A stretch of DNA of 22,638 nt from Clostridiaceae bacterium UBA6110 (GTDB lineage: Bacteria > Bacillota > Clostridia > Clostridiales > Clostridiaceae), in NCBI GenBank assembly GCA_002428415.1, contig DIWI01000081.1, positions 21,637 through 44,274 on the forward strand, written 5' to 3'. Every line of letters begins with the position of its first letter. The stretch's first letter is position 1. Below the pieces are notes generated by a model. That model had not been told where the DNA came from and did no database searches. It saw nothing but the letters and a program-made list of their open reading frames with translations. The position numbers and the translations under genes were made by a program. Positions 1 to 8,347 of this stretch are shown piece by piece.

Positions 1-1415
1 AAGAATCGAAAAGGATGCTTGAACTAATTGGCGGAAGGGAGAACATAACTGCCGTTTCCCACTGCGTCACCAGATTGAGATTCGTTCTGAAGGACCCTCC
101 AAAGGCTGACATCAAGGGTATCGAAGCGCTTAAGACCGTAAAGGGCAGCTTCACACAAGCCGGACAGTTCCAGGTCATAATCGGCAACGACGTCGATAAC
201 TTCTACAATGACTTTACTGCAGTAGCCGGAATTGAGGGCGTATCCAAGGATGCGGTCAAGCAGGAAGCGAAGTCGAACATGAGCCTGCTGCAGAGGACTC
301 TTGCAAACCTTGCCGAGATATTCGCACCTCTGATACCCGCACTTGTAGTAGGAGGTCTCATACTCGGATTCAGGAACCTCATAGATGCAGTACCTCTGCT
401 TGAAGGCGGAACAAAGACCATAACATCCGTATCACAGTTCTGGGCAGGAGTAAACCACTTCCTGTGGCTCATCGGTGAAGCTATATTCCATTACCTGCCT
501 GTGGGCATAACATGGTCCATCGCTAAGAAATTCGGCACTACTCAGATACTCGGCATAGTTTTAGGTATTACTCTTGTTTCACCACAGCTTCTTAACGCAT
601 ATGGAGTCGCAGGAGCAACGAAGATACCTTTCTGGGATTTCGGATTTGCTCAGGTAAACATGATTGGCTATCAGGCACAGGTTATCCCTGCCATGCTTGC
701 AGGTTTCACACTTGTGTTCCTTGAAAAGAAGGTCAAGAAGATAGTTCCCGATTACCTGTCAATGATCCTGGTTCCATTCTTCGCACTCGTTCCTACTGTT
801 CTTCTCGCCCACACGGTTCTCGGACCGATCGGCTGGAAGATAGGAAGCTTCATTTCAGACATCGTCTACTCAGGACTTACTTCAGCCTTCGGATGGCTCT
901 TCGCGGGACTGTTCGGCTTTGCATATGCTCCGCTCGTAATAACAGGACTTCACCATATGACCAATGCCATCGACCTTCAGCTCATGTCAGAATTCGGCGG
1001 AACCAACCTATGGCCTATGATTGCAATTTCAAACATCGCACAGGGCTCGGCAGTTCTTGCCATTATCTACATGCACAGAGGAAACAAGGATGAGGAGGCA
1101 GTATCCATACCAGCCGCCATATCCTGCTACATGGGCGTCACCGAGCCTGCAATGTTCGGTATCAACATCAAGTATGTCTATCCGTTCCTTGCTGCAATGA
1201 TCGGCTCTGCAATAGCAGCGGTACTTTCTGTCAGTACAGGTGTCATGGCCAACTCTATTGGAGTTGGAGGACTCCCCGGAATACTTTCAATCCAGGGGCC
1301 ATACATGGGCATATTCGCGATATGCATGCTAATTGCGATAGTCGTCCCTTTCACGCTCACTGTTTTCTTTGAGAGGAAGGGCGTACTTGCCGGAAAGACA
1401 ATAACACTTAGATAA
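1..1415 (+). CDS. treP: PTS trehalose transporter EIIBC (5' end cut off)
   Basis: This is the membrane permease of the phosphotransferase system that imports trehalose and phosphorylates it to trehalose 6-phosphate. An EIIB domain occupies about the first 80 visible residues. Its phospho-accepting Cys lies in the motif VSHCVTRLRF (residue 17 counted from the ATG at 15). An EIIC membrane domain with many hydrophobic segments follows from about residue 95 to the end. No EIIA domain is present, so the phosphate must come from an EIIA encoded elsewhere (family knowledge). The frame is open back to base 3, and family members have about ten residues before this point, so the true start probably lies before the window; the ATG at 15 has no properly spaced ribosome site. 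The phosphotrehalase gene follows after 26 bases, which supports trehalose over other sugars of the glucose/sucrose EII family. Confidence 0.9.
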   Translation, partial: ESKRMLELIGGRENITAVSHCVTRLRFVLKDPPKADIKGIEALKTVKGSFTQAGQFQVIIGNDVDNFYNDFTAVAGIEGVSKDAVKQEAKSNMSLLQRTLANLAEIFAPLIPALVVGGLILGFRNLIDAVPLLEGGTKTITSVSQFWAGVNHFLWLIGEAIFHYLPVGITWSIAKKFGTTQILGIVLGITLVSPQLLNAYGVAGATKIPFWDFGFAQVNMIGYQAQVIPAMLAGFTLVFLEKKVKKIVPDYLSMILVPFFALVPTVLLAHTVLGPIGWKIGSFISDIVYSGLTSAFGWLFAGLFGFAYAPLVITGLHHMTNAIDLQLMSEFGGTNLWPMIAISNIAQGSAVLAIIYMHRGNKDEEAVSIPAAISCYMGVTEPAMFGINIKYVYPFLAAMIGSAIAAVLSVSTGVMANSIGVGGLPGILSIQGPYMGIFAICMLIAIVVPFTLTVFFERKGVLAGKTITLR

Positions 1416-1441
1416 CCATCGACAAACAAAGGAGAATTGCC

Positions 1442-3136
1442 ATGCAAAGCATAAAGGACAAGGTCATTTACCAAATTTACGTCAAATCCTTCATGGACTC
1501 AAATGGTGACGGTAAGGGTGACATCGCAGGGGTCACAATGAAGCTGGACTATCTGAAGCGTCTTGGCGCTGACTGTCTCTGGCTGACGCCTGTCTTTGTC
1601 TCGCCGATGAATGACAACGGCTATGATGTGGCAGACTATTACAGCATAGATCCATCCTTCGGAACCATGGAAGACCTTGAGGAACTGATTGCTGAAGCAA
1701 AAAGAAGAGGACTTGGCATAATGCTCGATATGGTCTTTAACCATACCTCCACTGAGCATGAGTGGTTCAGGAAGGCGATTTCAGGAGACAAGAAGTACAA
1801 GGATTACTACATATTCAGGAAGGGCCGGGAGGCCCTTCCTCCTACCAACTGGATTTCCAAATTCGGGGGAAGCGCATGGGAACCGGCAGGTGAGTCAGGT
1901 GAATACTATCTTCACCTGTTTGACAGGACCCAGGCTGACCTCAACTGGGAAAATGAAGATTTGAGGAAAGAGCTTTACGATGTGGTGAATTTCTGGATCG
2001 GAAAGGGAGTCGTAGGCTTCCGATTCGATGTGGTCAACCTTATTTCAAAGCCTGATGTTCTGGAGGATGACCTTAATGGAGACGGAAGAAGGTTCTATAC
2101 TGACGGTCCAAGGGTTCATGAGCATCTCAAGGAACTTGCAAAGAATACCTTTGGAAAGCATCATGACATGATAACCGTAGGTGAGATGTCATCTACCTCA
2201 ATCGAAAATTGTGTCAGGTATTCAAATCCTCTCGAAGAGGAGCTCAGCATGGTCTTCAACTTCCATCACCTTAAGGTTGACTATGAGGCTGGAGACAAAT
2301 GGACACTTAAGGAATTCGACTTCATGGAGCTAAAGAAGATTTTTAACGACTGGCAGACAGGAATGGAGAAGGAAGGCGGCTGGATGGCCCTCTTCTATAA
2401 TAACCATGACCAGCCCAGGTCTGTGTCCCGTTTCGGAAGCGACAGCAAATATCACAAGGAATCTGCAAAGATGCTTGCATCATCAATACATCTGATGCGT
2501 GGCACACCATATATCTATCAGGGCGAGGAATTTGGAATGCCCAATGCTTACTTTGACGACATAACAGAATACAGGGACGTTGAAAGCATAAACTACTATG
2601 ACATCCTGAAGTCCAAAGGAATGGCTGAGCAAGATATCCTGGAAGTCTTAAGGGAGAAATCCAGGGACAACGGCAGGACACCCATGCTATGGGACGGTTC
2701 TGAAGGTCATGGCTTCAGCACAACTGTACCCTGGCTTCCCTTCTCTAAGATTTCAGGTATAAGCGCTGAAGCAGACATAGCTTCACAGGATTCAATATTC
2801 AATCACTACAGGAAGCTCATAGAACTCAGAAAACAATATGACGTCATATCAGATGGCACCTTCAGGATGACAAACCTGGATGACCGTCACCTTCTGAGCT
2901 ATGTAAGATGCAAAGGCACCGTTAGGATGCTGGTTGTCAGCAACTTCTATGATGATGAGACAGCGTTCGACCTTGATAAGCTCTTCGAAGAGACTAGAAT
3001 CGACTTCAGGAAGTGCGCATTTGAATCAGTCCTCATCTCGAACTACAGTGATCTTGCAAAGGTTGGAGAAATTATAAGAATAAGGCCTTACGAGTCATTC
3101 GCCTTATATGTTGAGGATAAGCATCCTTCGTGCTAA
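1442..3136 (+). CDS. treC: Alpha,alpha-phosphotrehalase (GH13)
   Basis: This cytoplasmic glycoside hydrolase splits trehalose 6-phosphate into glucose and glucose 6-phosphate. The 564 residues match the usual length of the GH13 TreC/oligo-1,6-glucosidase group. The start reads MQSIKDKVIYQIYVKSF, typical of the (beta/alpha)8 barrel. The catalytic residues are visible: nucleophile D196 in GFRFDVVN, acid/base E248 in VGEMSS, and D323 in NNHDQPR. An all-beta C-terminal domain fills about the last 90 residues. A GGAG ribosome site precedes the ATG. The gene sits 26 bases after the EIIBC gene and just before treR, so it is co-transcribed with them. From sequence alone it could be another alpha-glucosidase of the same family; the gene neighbours favour TreC. 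Confidence 0.93.
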   Translation: MQSIKDKVIYQIYVKSFMDSNGDGKGDIAGVTMKLDYLKRLGADCLWLTPVFVSPMNDNGYDVADYYSIDPSFGTMEDLEELIAEAKRRGLGIMLDMVFNHTSTEHEWFRKAISGDKKYKDYYIFRKGREALPPTNWISKFGGSAWEPAGESGEYYLHLFDRTQADLNWENEDLRKELYDVVNFWIGKGVVGFRFDVVNLISKPDVLEDDLNGDGRRFYTDGPRVHEHLKELAKNTFGKHHDMITVGEMSSTSIENCVRYSNPLEEELSMVFNFHHLKVDYEAGDKWTLKEFDFMELKKIFNDWQTGMEKEGGWMALFYNNHDQPRSVSRFGSDSKYHKESAKMLASSIHLMRGTPYIYQGEEFGMPNAYFDDITEYRDVESINYYDILKSKGMAEQDILEVLREKSRDNGRTPMLWDGSEGHGFSTTVPWLPFSKISGISAEADIASQDSIFNHYRKLIELRKQYDVISDGTFRMTNLDDRHLLSYVRCKGTVRMLVVSNFYDDETAFDLDKLFEETRIDFRKCAFESVLISNYSDLAKVGEIIRIRPYESFALYVEDKHPSC

Positions 3137-3156
3137 AATGATTCTTGGTGATTGAA

Positions 3157-3870
3157 ATGGCAAAATACTCCAATCTATATAATACGCTTCATTCCATGAT
3201 AAAGGACGGGACCCTGAACTCAGGTGACAAGCTGCCTTCAGAAAATGAACTGATGGCAGAGTACGGAATCTCCAGGGATACTGTCCGCAAATCTTTGCAG
3301 CTCCTGCTTGAGAACGGCTTTATTACTAAGATACGTGGAAAAGGCTCATTCGTGACAGAGCTCACGAGATTTGAATTCCCCGTTGCAGGGCTGATAAGCT
3401 TCAAGGAGCTGTCATCAAACAAAGTGATTGGCAATTCAACGACGAAGGTGATCAGTCTGAAATCGTGCAAAGGGAACCCATATATCCGTGAAAAGCTTGG
3501 TCTTGGTATCGACGCTGAAATATGGGCTGTCACAAGGGTAAGAACCATTGATGGAAGACGGGTGATCCTCGACAAGGACCACTTCTTGAAGAGCATGGTC
3601 GAGAACCTAACCATAGAGATATGCGAAGATTCAATATACGAATATCTGGAAAATGAGCTGGGCTTGAAGATAGGTTATGCTCACAAGGAAATTGTGATCG
3701 AACGGGCAACAGAAGAGGATGAGAGAAATCTTGACCTGATGGGCTTCGATGTGGTTGCAGTTGTCAACACTTTGGTCTATCTCCAGAATGGAACGCTGCT
3801 ACAATATACCCAGTCGAGGCATTGCCCCGATAAATTCAGGTTTGTGGACATTGCAAGAAGAAATCCCTGA
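3157..3870 (+). CDS. treR: GntR-family transcriptional repressor of trehalose operon
   Basis: This is a DNA-binding regulator, expected to repress the trehalose operon until trehalose 6-phosphate binds (known for TreR). A winged helix-turn-helix fills about residues 5-68, with the signatures LPSENELMAEYGISRDTVRK and IRGKGSFV. A UTRA effector domain runs from about residue 90 to the end. From the ATG at 3157 the protein has 237 residues. In-frame TTG (3145) and GTG (3148) starts exist, but GGTGAT at 3147-3152 makes a reasonable ribosome site for the ATG, and family members begin at this point. It is the last gene of the operon, 20 bases after treC, and a strong terminator follows. The operator should lie upstream of treP, outside the window. 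Confidence 0.88.
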   Translation: MAKYSNLYNTLHSMIKDGTLNSGDKLPSENELMAEYGISRDTVRKSLQLLLENGFITKIRGKGSFVTELTRFEFPVAGLISFKELSSNKVIGNSTTKVISLKSCKGNPYIREKLGLGIDAEIWAVTRVRTIDGRRVILDKDHFLKSMVENLTIEICEDSIYEYLENELGLKIGYAHKEIVIERATEEDERNLDLMGFDVVAVVNTLVYLQNGTLLQYTQSRHCPDKFRFVDIARRNP

Positions 3871-3889
3871 ATCCAAGATAATATGGTGC

Positions 3890-3940
3890 AAGGCCGAAGC
3901 TTCAGTCATTTTGACTTCAGCTTCGGCCTTGTATCTTTTT
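3890..3940 (+). terminator. Intrinsic terminator of the trehalose operon
   Basis: An 11-bp perfect stem pairs 3890-3900 with 3920-3930. The loop contains a second AGTCA/TGACT stem, and GTATCTTTTT follows. It lies 20 bases after the treR stop, between two convergent genes. On the minus strand the same hairpin lacks a T run, so it acts mainly on the plus strand. Confidence 0.88.
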
Positions 3941-3952
3941 ATGCCTATTTGA

Positions 3953-5320
3953 TTAAATCAGCCCCATAAGCGGGAATGCCAGGAATACACCGCAAATGAC
4001 AACTCCACCAAGCAGTAATGTTATTATGCAATATCCCATGATATCCCTAGCCGACAAACCTGCTATTCCAAGTGCAGGAAGTGCCCAGAAAGGCTGGATC
4101 ATATTTGTCCACGCATCGCCCCAGGCTATGGACATGGCAGTGACATTAGGTGTAACTCCAAGAGCCTGTCCTGCAGGCATCATTATAGGTGCCTGAACAG
4201 CCCACTGTCCGCCGCCTGATGGAACGAAGAAGTTTACGATTCCGGCAGAGAGGAATGAGAACAGCGGGAACGTTGTTACTGTCGAAATGCTTACAAATGC
4301 ATTGGATATTACTGAAGCAAGGGATGTTGCTGTAGCTGCATTTGCACCTGTCATCATACCCATGATTCCCGCATAGAACGGGAACTGTAGTATGATTCCA
4401 GCTGAAGATTTTGCTGAATCCTCAATTGCGTCGATGTATCTCCTTATGTTTCCATGGAACAGAAGGCCCAATGTGAGGAATATGAGGTTGACCAGATTCA
4501 GGTCAAGATTGAAACCCTTTGTTGCAAATGTGTAAATTATGAAAGCACTTGAAAGTGCAATTGTGAGTATCCAGAGGATCCTTGAATTCTCAAGCTTTTC
4601 TGCAGGAGTCTTGATAACATAGGTCTTCACCTCAGCATCAACAAGGAGCTTTGGATCAACGGTTACCGTATTTTCCTTCGATGGGATCATCGCATAGCAT
4701 ACCAACGGAATTCCTATGAGCAGAAGGATAACTATCGTGAGGTTGAAGTTCGAGAAAATTGTCTGCGATGTAGGTATAGCTGCAGTTACCGCTCCAGCAG
4801 TCTGTGCCTTGAGCGCATCAGGTGTTCCTCCCGCAAGCGTCAGAGGTATTGAGCCTGAAAGTCCGCCATGCCAGATAAGAAATCCTGAATATGCAGTAGC
4901 AATAAGAAGCCTGTAGTCAAGCCCCTTCACGGCCCTTGCCATCTCTCTTGCAAGAAGCGCGCCTACAACCAGTCCGAATCCCCAATTGAGGAAGCAGGCT
5001 ACCGTTGAAACGAATCCTGTGATAAGGATTGCCTGTGCAGGGTTCTTTGCCATTGAAGCTATCTTGACCAGGAGTCTCTTTATGATAGGAGCCTTGGCCA
5101 TTGCACTTCCAAGTACCAGGACGAGTACCATCTGCATTGAGAATGCCAGCAGCGACCATACTCCCTTGCCCCAATGGTTGACCATTGCGAGTGGAGTCTG
5201 GCCAGTCATGAATATACCTGCAACGAACGTTATGATTGTAAGGATGATGGCGAACAGGAAGGCATCGGGCAGGTACTTGTTGACGAGTGCGACGCAGGCG
5301 TTGGTGAATTTCTTAAACAT
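3953..5320 (-). CDS. atoE: Short-chain fatty acid transporter, AtoE family
   Basis: This is an integral membrane transporter of the AtoE family, which takes up short-chain fatty acids such as butyrate or acetoacetate. The 455 residues are hydrophobic throughout, with about a dozen membrane segments. Characteristic stretches are NKYLPDAFLFAIILTIITF near the start, the CFLNWGFGLVVGALLA region, and FFVPSGGGQWAVQAP with WGDAWTNMIQPFWALP near the end. The start at 5320 is chosen over an in-frame ATG 96 bases upstream because AAGGAGGAG sits just before it and MFKKFT begins like relatives. The gene stands alone on the minus strand, separated by 441 bases from the exporter gene behind it. The thiolase and CoA-transferase genes 3 kb away would use its substrate. 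No -24/-12 promoter is visible in front of it, so it is probably controlled differently from the catabolic genes. Confidence 0.87.
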   Translation of the reverse strand: MFKKFTNACVALVNKYLPDAFLFAIILTIITFVAGIFMTGQTPLAMVNHWGKGVWSLLAFSMQMVLVLVLGSAMAKAPIIKRLLVKIASMAKNPAQAILITGFVSTVACFLNWGFGLVVGALLAREMARAVKGLDYRLLIATAYSGFLIWHGGLSGSIPLTLAGGTPDALKAQTAGAVTAAIPTSQTIFSNFNLTIVILLLIGIPLVCYAMIPSKENTVTVDPKLLVDAEVKTYVIKTPAEKLENSRILWILTIALSSAFIIYTFATKGFNLDLNLVNLIFLTLGLLFHGNIRRYIDAIEDSAKSSAGIILQFPFYAGIMGMMTGANAATATSLASVISNAFVSISTVTTFPLFSFLSAGIVNFFVPSGGGQWAVQAPIMMPAGQALGVTPNVTAMSIAWGDAWTNMIQPFWALPALGIAGLSARDIMGYCIITLLLGGVVICGVFLAFPLMGLI

Positions 5321-5762
5321 TTTTCTCCTCCTTGCATTTCTAATATTGCATGGCCTTTCAGCCAAATGCTTCGATATCGTGATGCTTTTCAAATGAGTGT
5401 CAAAACAGCTGTTCAAAATTTAACATACATTTACAGAATTCGGGAAAGCTTTCCAAAAACATATTATCACAACTCCTGATTATATCTCAAAGACCAAATA
5501 GTTGAGCTAACCACAATAAACCAATGTATAATTAATAAATTTTAAGTATTTATACATTCAATTCTTATATTGTTTAAATTGTCTGTTAATTTACTGAGAT
5601 ATGTGTAATATTTTACAAAAAATACACTTTTTATTTCAATTAGATTCATACATTGGAATTCGCTGTTCCAGAACCTTCCATAACCTCAAAAATCTGTTAT
5701 TTTTAAAACCAATAAGTCCTATAAAAATAAAAAAACTCCGGATAGTTTCCGGAGCCTGTTGC
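5321..5762. other. AT-rich intergenic region upstream of atoE
   Basis: No gene is visible in these 442 bases. They must hold the atoE promoter, but no box pair is convincing: a TTGACA on the minus strand (5398-5403) lacks a good -10, and a TATAAT on the minus strand (5479-5484) lacks a good -35. Several symmetric elements could be operators: GGAAAGCTTTCC (5443-5454), AACAGCTGTT (5404-5413), AATGTATAA paired with TTATACATT (5523-5531 and 5550-5558), and GTGTA paired with TACAC across 15 bases (5603-5627). The terminator of the exporter gene lies at the right-hand end. Confidence 0.5.
5722..5754 (-). terminator. Intrinsic terminator after the TauE/SafE-type gene
   Basis: Read on the minus strand, CTCCGGA and TCCGGAG (5736-5742 and 5748-5754) form a 7-bp stem with a 5-base loop, followed by a run of seven T and then a further T-rich stretch. 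It lies 9 bases past the stop of the exporter gene. Confidence 0.85.
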
Positions 5763-6503
5763 CTAAAGCATGAGCCGGAGAGCTGCCAAAGCAGTCATTC
5801 CGATCACTATGTACTTAAAGGTCTTTTCGCTTACCCTTTTTATCATGAACACTCCGAGGGCTGCGCCTCCGACAATGAACGGTAGCATATAGAGAGTGTA
5901 TCTTGCTGTTTCCATGGTAATTGTCTTCCAGATGAATACATGGAAGGGGAACTTCACTATATTTACCACAAAGAAGAACCATGCAGCGGTCCCTATGAAC
6001 CGGTTCTTAGTGAATCCCATGGATAGCATATAGACGCTGAAAATTGGACTGGCTGCGTTTCCGACCATTGATGCGAATCCGTTGACTACCCCTGTTGCGC
6101 CGTGGAAAAGAGCACTGCTCGGCATCTTCGCATTCCTGCCTATGGTTTCCATGTATATGAGAAGCACAAGGCAAAAGATTACAGTCACTCCAATCAGGAA
6201 TTTGAACTGAGCATCGTTCAGGTAGCTTCCGACTGCAGCTCCAAGAAAAACTCCCACAATTGCAGGAGGCAGGACCTTCAGAAGGTCCTTAAGCTTGCCA
6301 TATCTGCCGTAATTATAAACTCCGAACAGATCAGCGACCATAAGCATCGTGAGCATAATCCCTGCGGAAAGCTTTCCGCCGAAGCTGTATGCTACAAGCG
6401 CAACTGCAGGTAGTGTGGCTCCTGAGACCGCGGTCTTCGAAAAGCCTGTCAGAATAGCAGCAAATATCAGCATCACAAGTTCCATCATACCAAGTCCAAG
6501 CAT
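5763..6503 (-). CDS. TauE/SafE-family membrane exporter
   Basis: This is a 246-residue membrane protein of the TauE/SafE (DUF81) family, whose members move sulfite, sulfonates or small organic acid anions. Visible signatures are an N-terminal segment GMMELVMLIFAAILTGFSKT, the repeat-like GFTKNRFIGTAAWFFFVVN half way along, and a hydrophobic C-terminal end, consistent with about eight membrane segments. GGAGGAG lies six bases before the ATG. The gene starts 26 bases after the sigma-54 activator gene, so the two are co-transcribed. The substrate is not readable from the sequence. Its place next to an activator of an acid-CoA pathway suggests an organic anion linked to that pathway (inference). 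Confidence 0.8.
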   Translation of the reverse strand: MLGLGMMELVMLIFAAILTGFSKTAVSGATLPAVALVAYSFGGKLSAGIMLTMLMVADLFGVYNYGRYGKLKDLLKVLPPAIVGVFLGAAVGSYLNDAQFKFLIGVTVIFCLVLLIYMETIGRNAKMPSSALFHGATGVVNGFASMVGNAASPIFSVYMLSMGFTKNRFIGTAAWFFFVVNIVKFPFHVFIWKTITMETARYTLYMLPFIVGGAALGVFMIKRVSEKTFKYIVIGMTALAALRLML

Positions 6504-6529
6504 ATTGCTCCTCCAATCACTGATTCCTT

Positions 6530-7942
6530 CTACATCTCAATCTTATATTTTGCCATCTTCTTGTACAGGGCTGTCCTGTGTATTCCAAGCTTTTCTGCGG
6601 CTTCGGTCTTGTTGCCGTTTGACTTCTTTATAGCGTTTATTATAGCTTCAGTCTCTGCCTTCTCTACAATTTCACTTATCGGTGAAATATCCTGAAGACC
6701 AAGCCCCTTGTTCTTCTTCTGCAGCCTTTCAGGCAGACTCGACGGGAATATGACCCTGTTGGTTGAAAGTGTCAGGGCTCTTTCAAGGACATTCCTGAGT
6801 TCCCTGACGTTTCCAGGCCAGCTGTAGTTCATGAGTAGTGTAACCGTCTTGTCGTCAAGTGTCTTCCTTCCGATTTTGAAATCCTTCTCGAGTCCCCTCA
6901 GCAGGTCTTCAGCAAGGATTGGAATATCATCAAGCCTTTCTCTGAGAGGCGGAATGTCTATGGTGACGACATTGAGCCTGTAGTATAGGTCCTTCCTGAA
7001 CTTGCCGGTCCTTACATTCTCCTCGAGATTCTCATTAGTAGCCGCAATTATCCTTGCATCAAGCGATATGGTCTTGTTTCCTCCCACAGGCTCGAACTCC
7101 CTTGCTTCAAGTACTCTAAGGAGCTTGACCTGCATATCGAGAGGCATGGTTCCAATCTCATCCAGGAATATCGTGCCTCCCTCAGCAATGTGGAACTTAC
7201 CCAGCTTACCCTTCTTCTTTGCTCCTGAGAATGCTCCCTCCTCATATCCGAACAGCTCGGATTCCAGAAGCTCCTTTGGTATCGCTGAGCAGTTGATGGG
7301 TACAAAGGGTCCGTTTTTCCTGTAGCTGGCACTGTGTATCGCATGTGCGAACACTTCCTTTCCCGTTCCGCTTTCACCGGTAATCAGAACCGTAGAATTC
7401 GACTCCGCAGCCATCTCCCCTACCTTCTTGAGGTACAGCATCTTCGGATTGACTGTGTTTATGGTATTGAAGGAAAATCTGGTTCCCTCTATCCTTTCAA
7501 TCTCACCCTTGTACTTGTTTATTTTCGATTGAAGGTCAAGCAGCTGGTGTGCAAGTTCCTTGACTTCGCTGATATCCTTGAAGAGAACCGTGCCAACAGC
7601 ACCGATAACCTTTCCGTGCTTTATTATGGGTATCCTGTTCGTGATCATGTCGTGACCCTGGAGTCTCTGGACATCCCTAAGCTCCTTCTCTCCTGTCTTT
7701 ACGACTATATGCATCCTGGTATTTTCCAGCACATCCCTGACATCCTTTCCGACAGCATCCTCCTCCTTGATACCGAGCAGCTTCTCATAGTTGATCTTCA
7801 CTATCCTGCCCTCTTTATCCACAAGTACATATCCCTCGTATGCATATGTAAGGATATCCTCCAGCATTACCAGGCTCTCCTTAAGGAGTTCAAGCTGCCT
7901 GCGTTCTTCCTCATCAATTTTATTCAAATACTCAGTAGCCAT
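6530..7942 (-). CDS. Sigma-54-dependent activator (PAS, AAA+, Fis-type HTH)
   Basis: This is an enhancer-binding protein that activates RNA polymerase carrying sigma-54. Domain order: a PAS sensor at about 28-128, a short coiled linker, an AAA+ domain at about 160-395, and a Fis-type helix-turn-helix at about 425-470 (TEAAEKLGIHRTALYKKM). Walker A is GESGTGKE at 189-196 and Walker B is FLDEIG at 259-264. The sigma-54 contact loop reads GAFSGA (236-241) instead of the usual GAFTGA. There is no receiver domain, so the PAS domain probably senses a small ligand or redox state. The start at 7942 is preferred because GGAGG sits five bases before it; an upstream in-frame ATG at 7990 has only a weak ribosome site. 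The gene is divergent from the thiolase operon, whose -24/-12 promoter and repeated inverted repeats lie between them. Confidence 0.9.
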   Translation of the reverse strand: MATEYLNKIDEEERRQLELLKESLVMLEDILTYAYEGYVLVDKEGRIVKINYEKLLGIKEEDAVGKDVRDVLENTRMHIVVKTGEKELRDVQRLQGHDMITNRIPIIKHGKVIGAVGTVLFKDISEVKELAHQLLDLQSKINKYKGEIERIEGTRFSFNTINTVNPKMLYLKKVGEMAAESNSTVLITGESGTGKEVFAHAIHSASYRKNGPFVPINCSAIPKELLESELFGYEEGAFSGAKKKGKLGKFHIAEGGTIFLDEIGTMPLDMQVKLLRVLEAREFEPVGGNKTISLDARIIAATNENLEENVRTGKFRKDLYYRLNVVTIDIPPLRERLDDIPILAEDLLRGLEKDFKIGRKTLDDKTVTLLMNYSWPGNVRELRNVLERALTLSTNRVIFPSSLPERLQKKNKGLGLQDISPISEIVEKAETEAIINAIKKSNGNKTEAAEKLGIHRTALYKKMAKYKIEM

Positions 7943-8045
7943 CTCAGCCTCCATTGATATAATATTAACATTTAGTAAACTTTTACTCATAAAACCCGCT
8001 TTTCATTGATTCTGCTGACTTCTAATACAGAATGCCAAAAAGCCA

Positions 8046-8065
8046 GTGTACCTGAAATTATACAG
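8046..8065. promoter_or_regulatory. Candidate activator site 1 (GTGTA-N10-TACAG)
   Basis: This 20-base element, GTGTACCTGAAATTATACAG, has the same half sites and spacing as two elements further right (8077-8096 and 8175-8194). It lies about 250 bases before the sigma-54 promoter, where upstream activator sites are expected. Confidence 0.55.
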
Positions 8066-8076
8066 TAATCCAACAA

Positions 8077-8096
8077 GTGTATCCATTTGGATACAA
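8077..8096. promoter_or_regulatory. Candidate activator site 2 (GTGTA-N10-TACAA)
   Basis: TGTATCC and GGATACA form a perfect 7-bp inverted repeat around four bases. Its start is 31 bases, about three helical turns, from the start of site 1, so both could be bound on the same face of the DNA. Confidence 0.6.
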
Positions 8097-8112
8097 CTAG
8101 AAAATGCATAAA

Positions 8113-8126
8113 TCACAACGTTTTCA
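8113..8126 (-). promoter_or_regulatory. Possible cre site for CcpA
   Basis: On the minus strand the sequence reads TGAAAACGTTGTGA. It matches the catabolite-response consensus TGWAANCGNTNWCA at all but one position. Placed between the activator gene and its candidate binding sites, it would let sugar availability repress the regulator, the thiolase operon, or both. This is a pattern match only. Confidence 0.4.
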
Positions 8127-8150
8127 TTCATTTTATTGGGTTTTAGCCAT

Positions 8151-8170
8151 GTGTCACAATCATCATACCA
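8151..8170. promoter_or_regulatory. Weak fourth copy of the activator-site pattern
   Basis: GTGTC-N10-TACCA matches the GTGTA-N10-TACAC pattern at 8 of 10 half-site positions. It starts 24 bases before site 3. It may be a low-affinity site or chance. Confidence 0.3.
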
Positions 8171-8174
8171 CAAA

Positions 8175-8194
8175 GTGTACCTAATTGGGTACAC
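8175..8194. promoter_or_regulatory. Candidate activator site 3 (GTGTA-N10-TACAC)
   Basis: This nearly perfect 20-base palindrome has 7-bp arms GTGTACC and GGTACAC around six bases. It lies about 125-145 bases before the predicted transcription start of the thiolase operon, a normal distance for a sigma-54 activator site. Confidence 0.6.
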
Positions 8195-8291
8195 AAAACC
8201 CAATTTGCAGATTATGGCGAACAATTCTTATGAGTCTCTCTAAACCGGCCAAGGTCAATGCTTTGCAGATTCCTGAAAAAATCCAGGCCCG

Positions 8292-8308
8292 TTGGCACGG
8301 ATTTTGCT
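8292..8308 (+). promoter_or_regulatory. Sigma-54 (-24/-12) promoter of the thiolase operon
   Basis: TTGGCACGGATTTTGCT matches the sigma-54 consensus TTGGCACG-N4-TTGCW fully, with ten bases between the GG and GC doublets. Transcription should start near 8319, about 30 bases before the thiolase ATG. Confidence 0.92.
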
Positions 8309-8347
8309 ATTACATAAGTGAAACCAAAAGTTATAGGAGGTTTAATA

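Noticed and set aside
5341..5365. Possible sigma-54 promoter before atoE (TTGGC and TGCAA on the minus strand)
   Set aside because: The GG and GC doublets are 12 bases apart instead of 10, and the rest of the consensus is not met.
7334..7957. 207-codon open frame on the plus strand opposite the PAS-type activator gene
   Set aside because: It overlaps a well-supported regulator completely, has no recognisable domain and no ribosome site.
8003..8224. 73-codon minus-strand open frame in the activator-thiolase control region
   Set aside because: It runs through the inverted repeats, has no convincing ribosome site and resembles no protein family.
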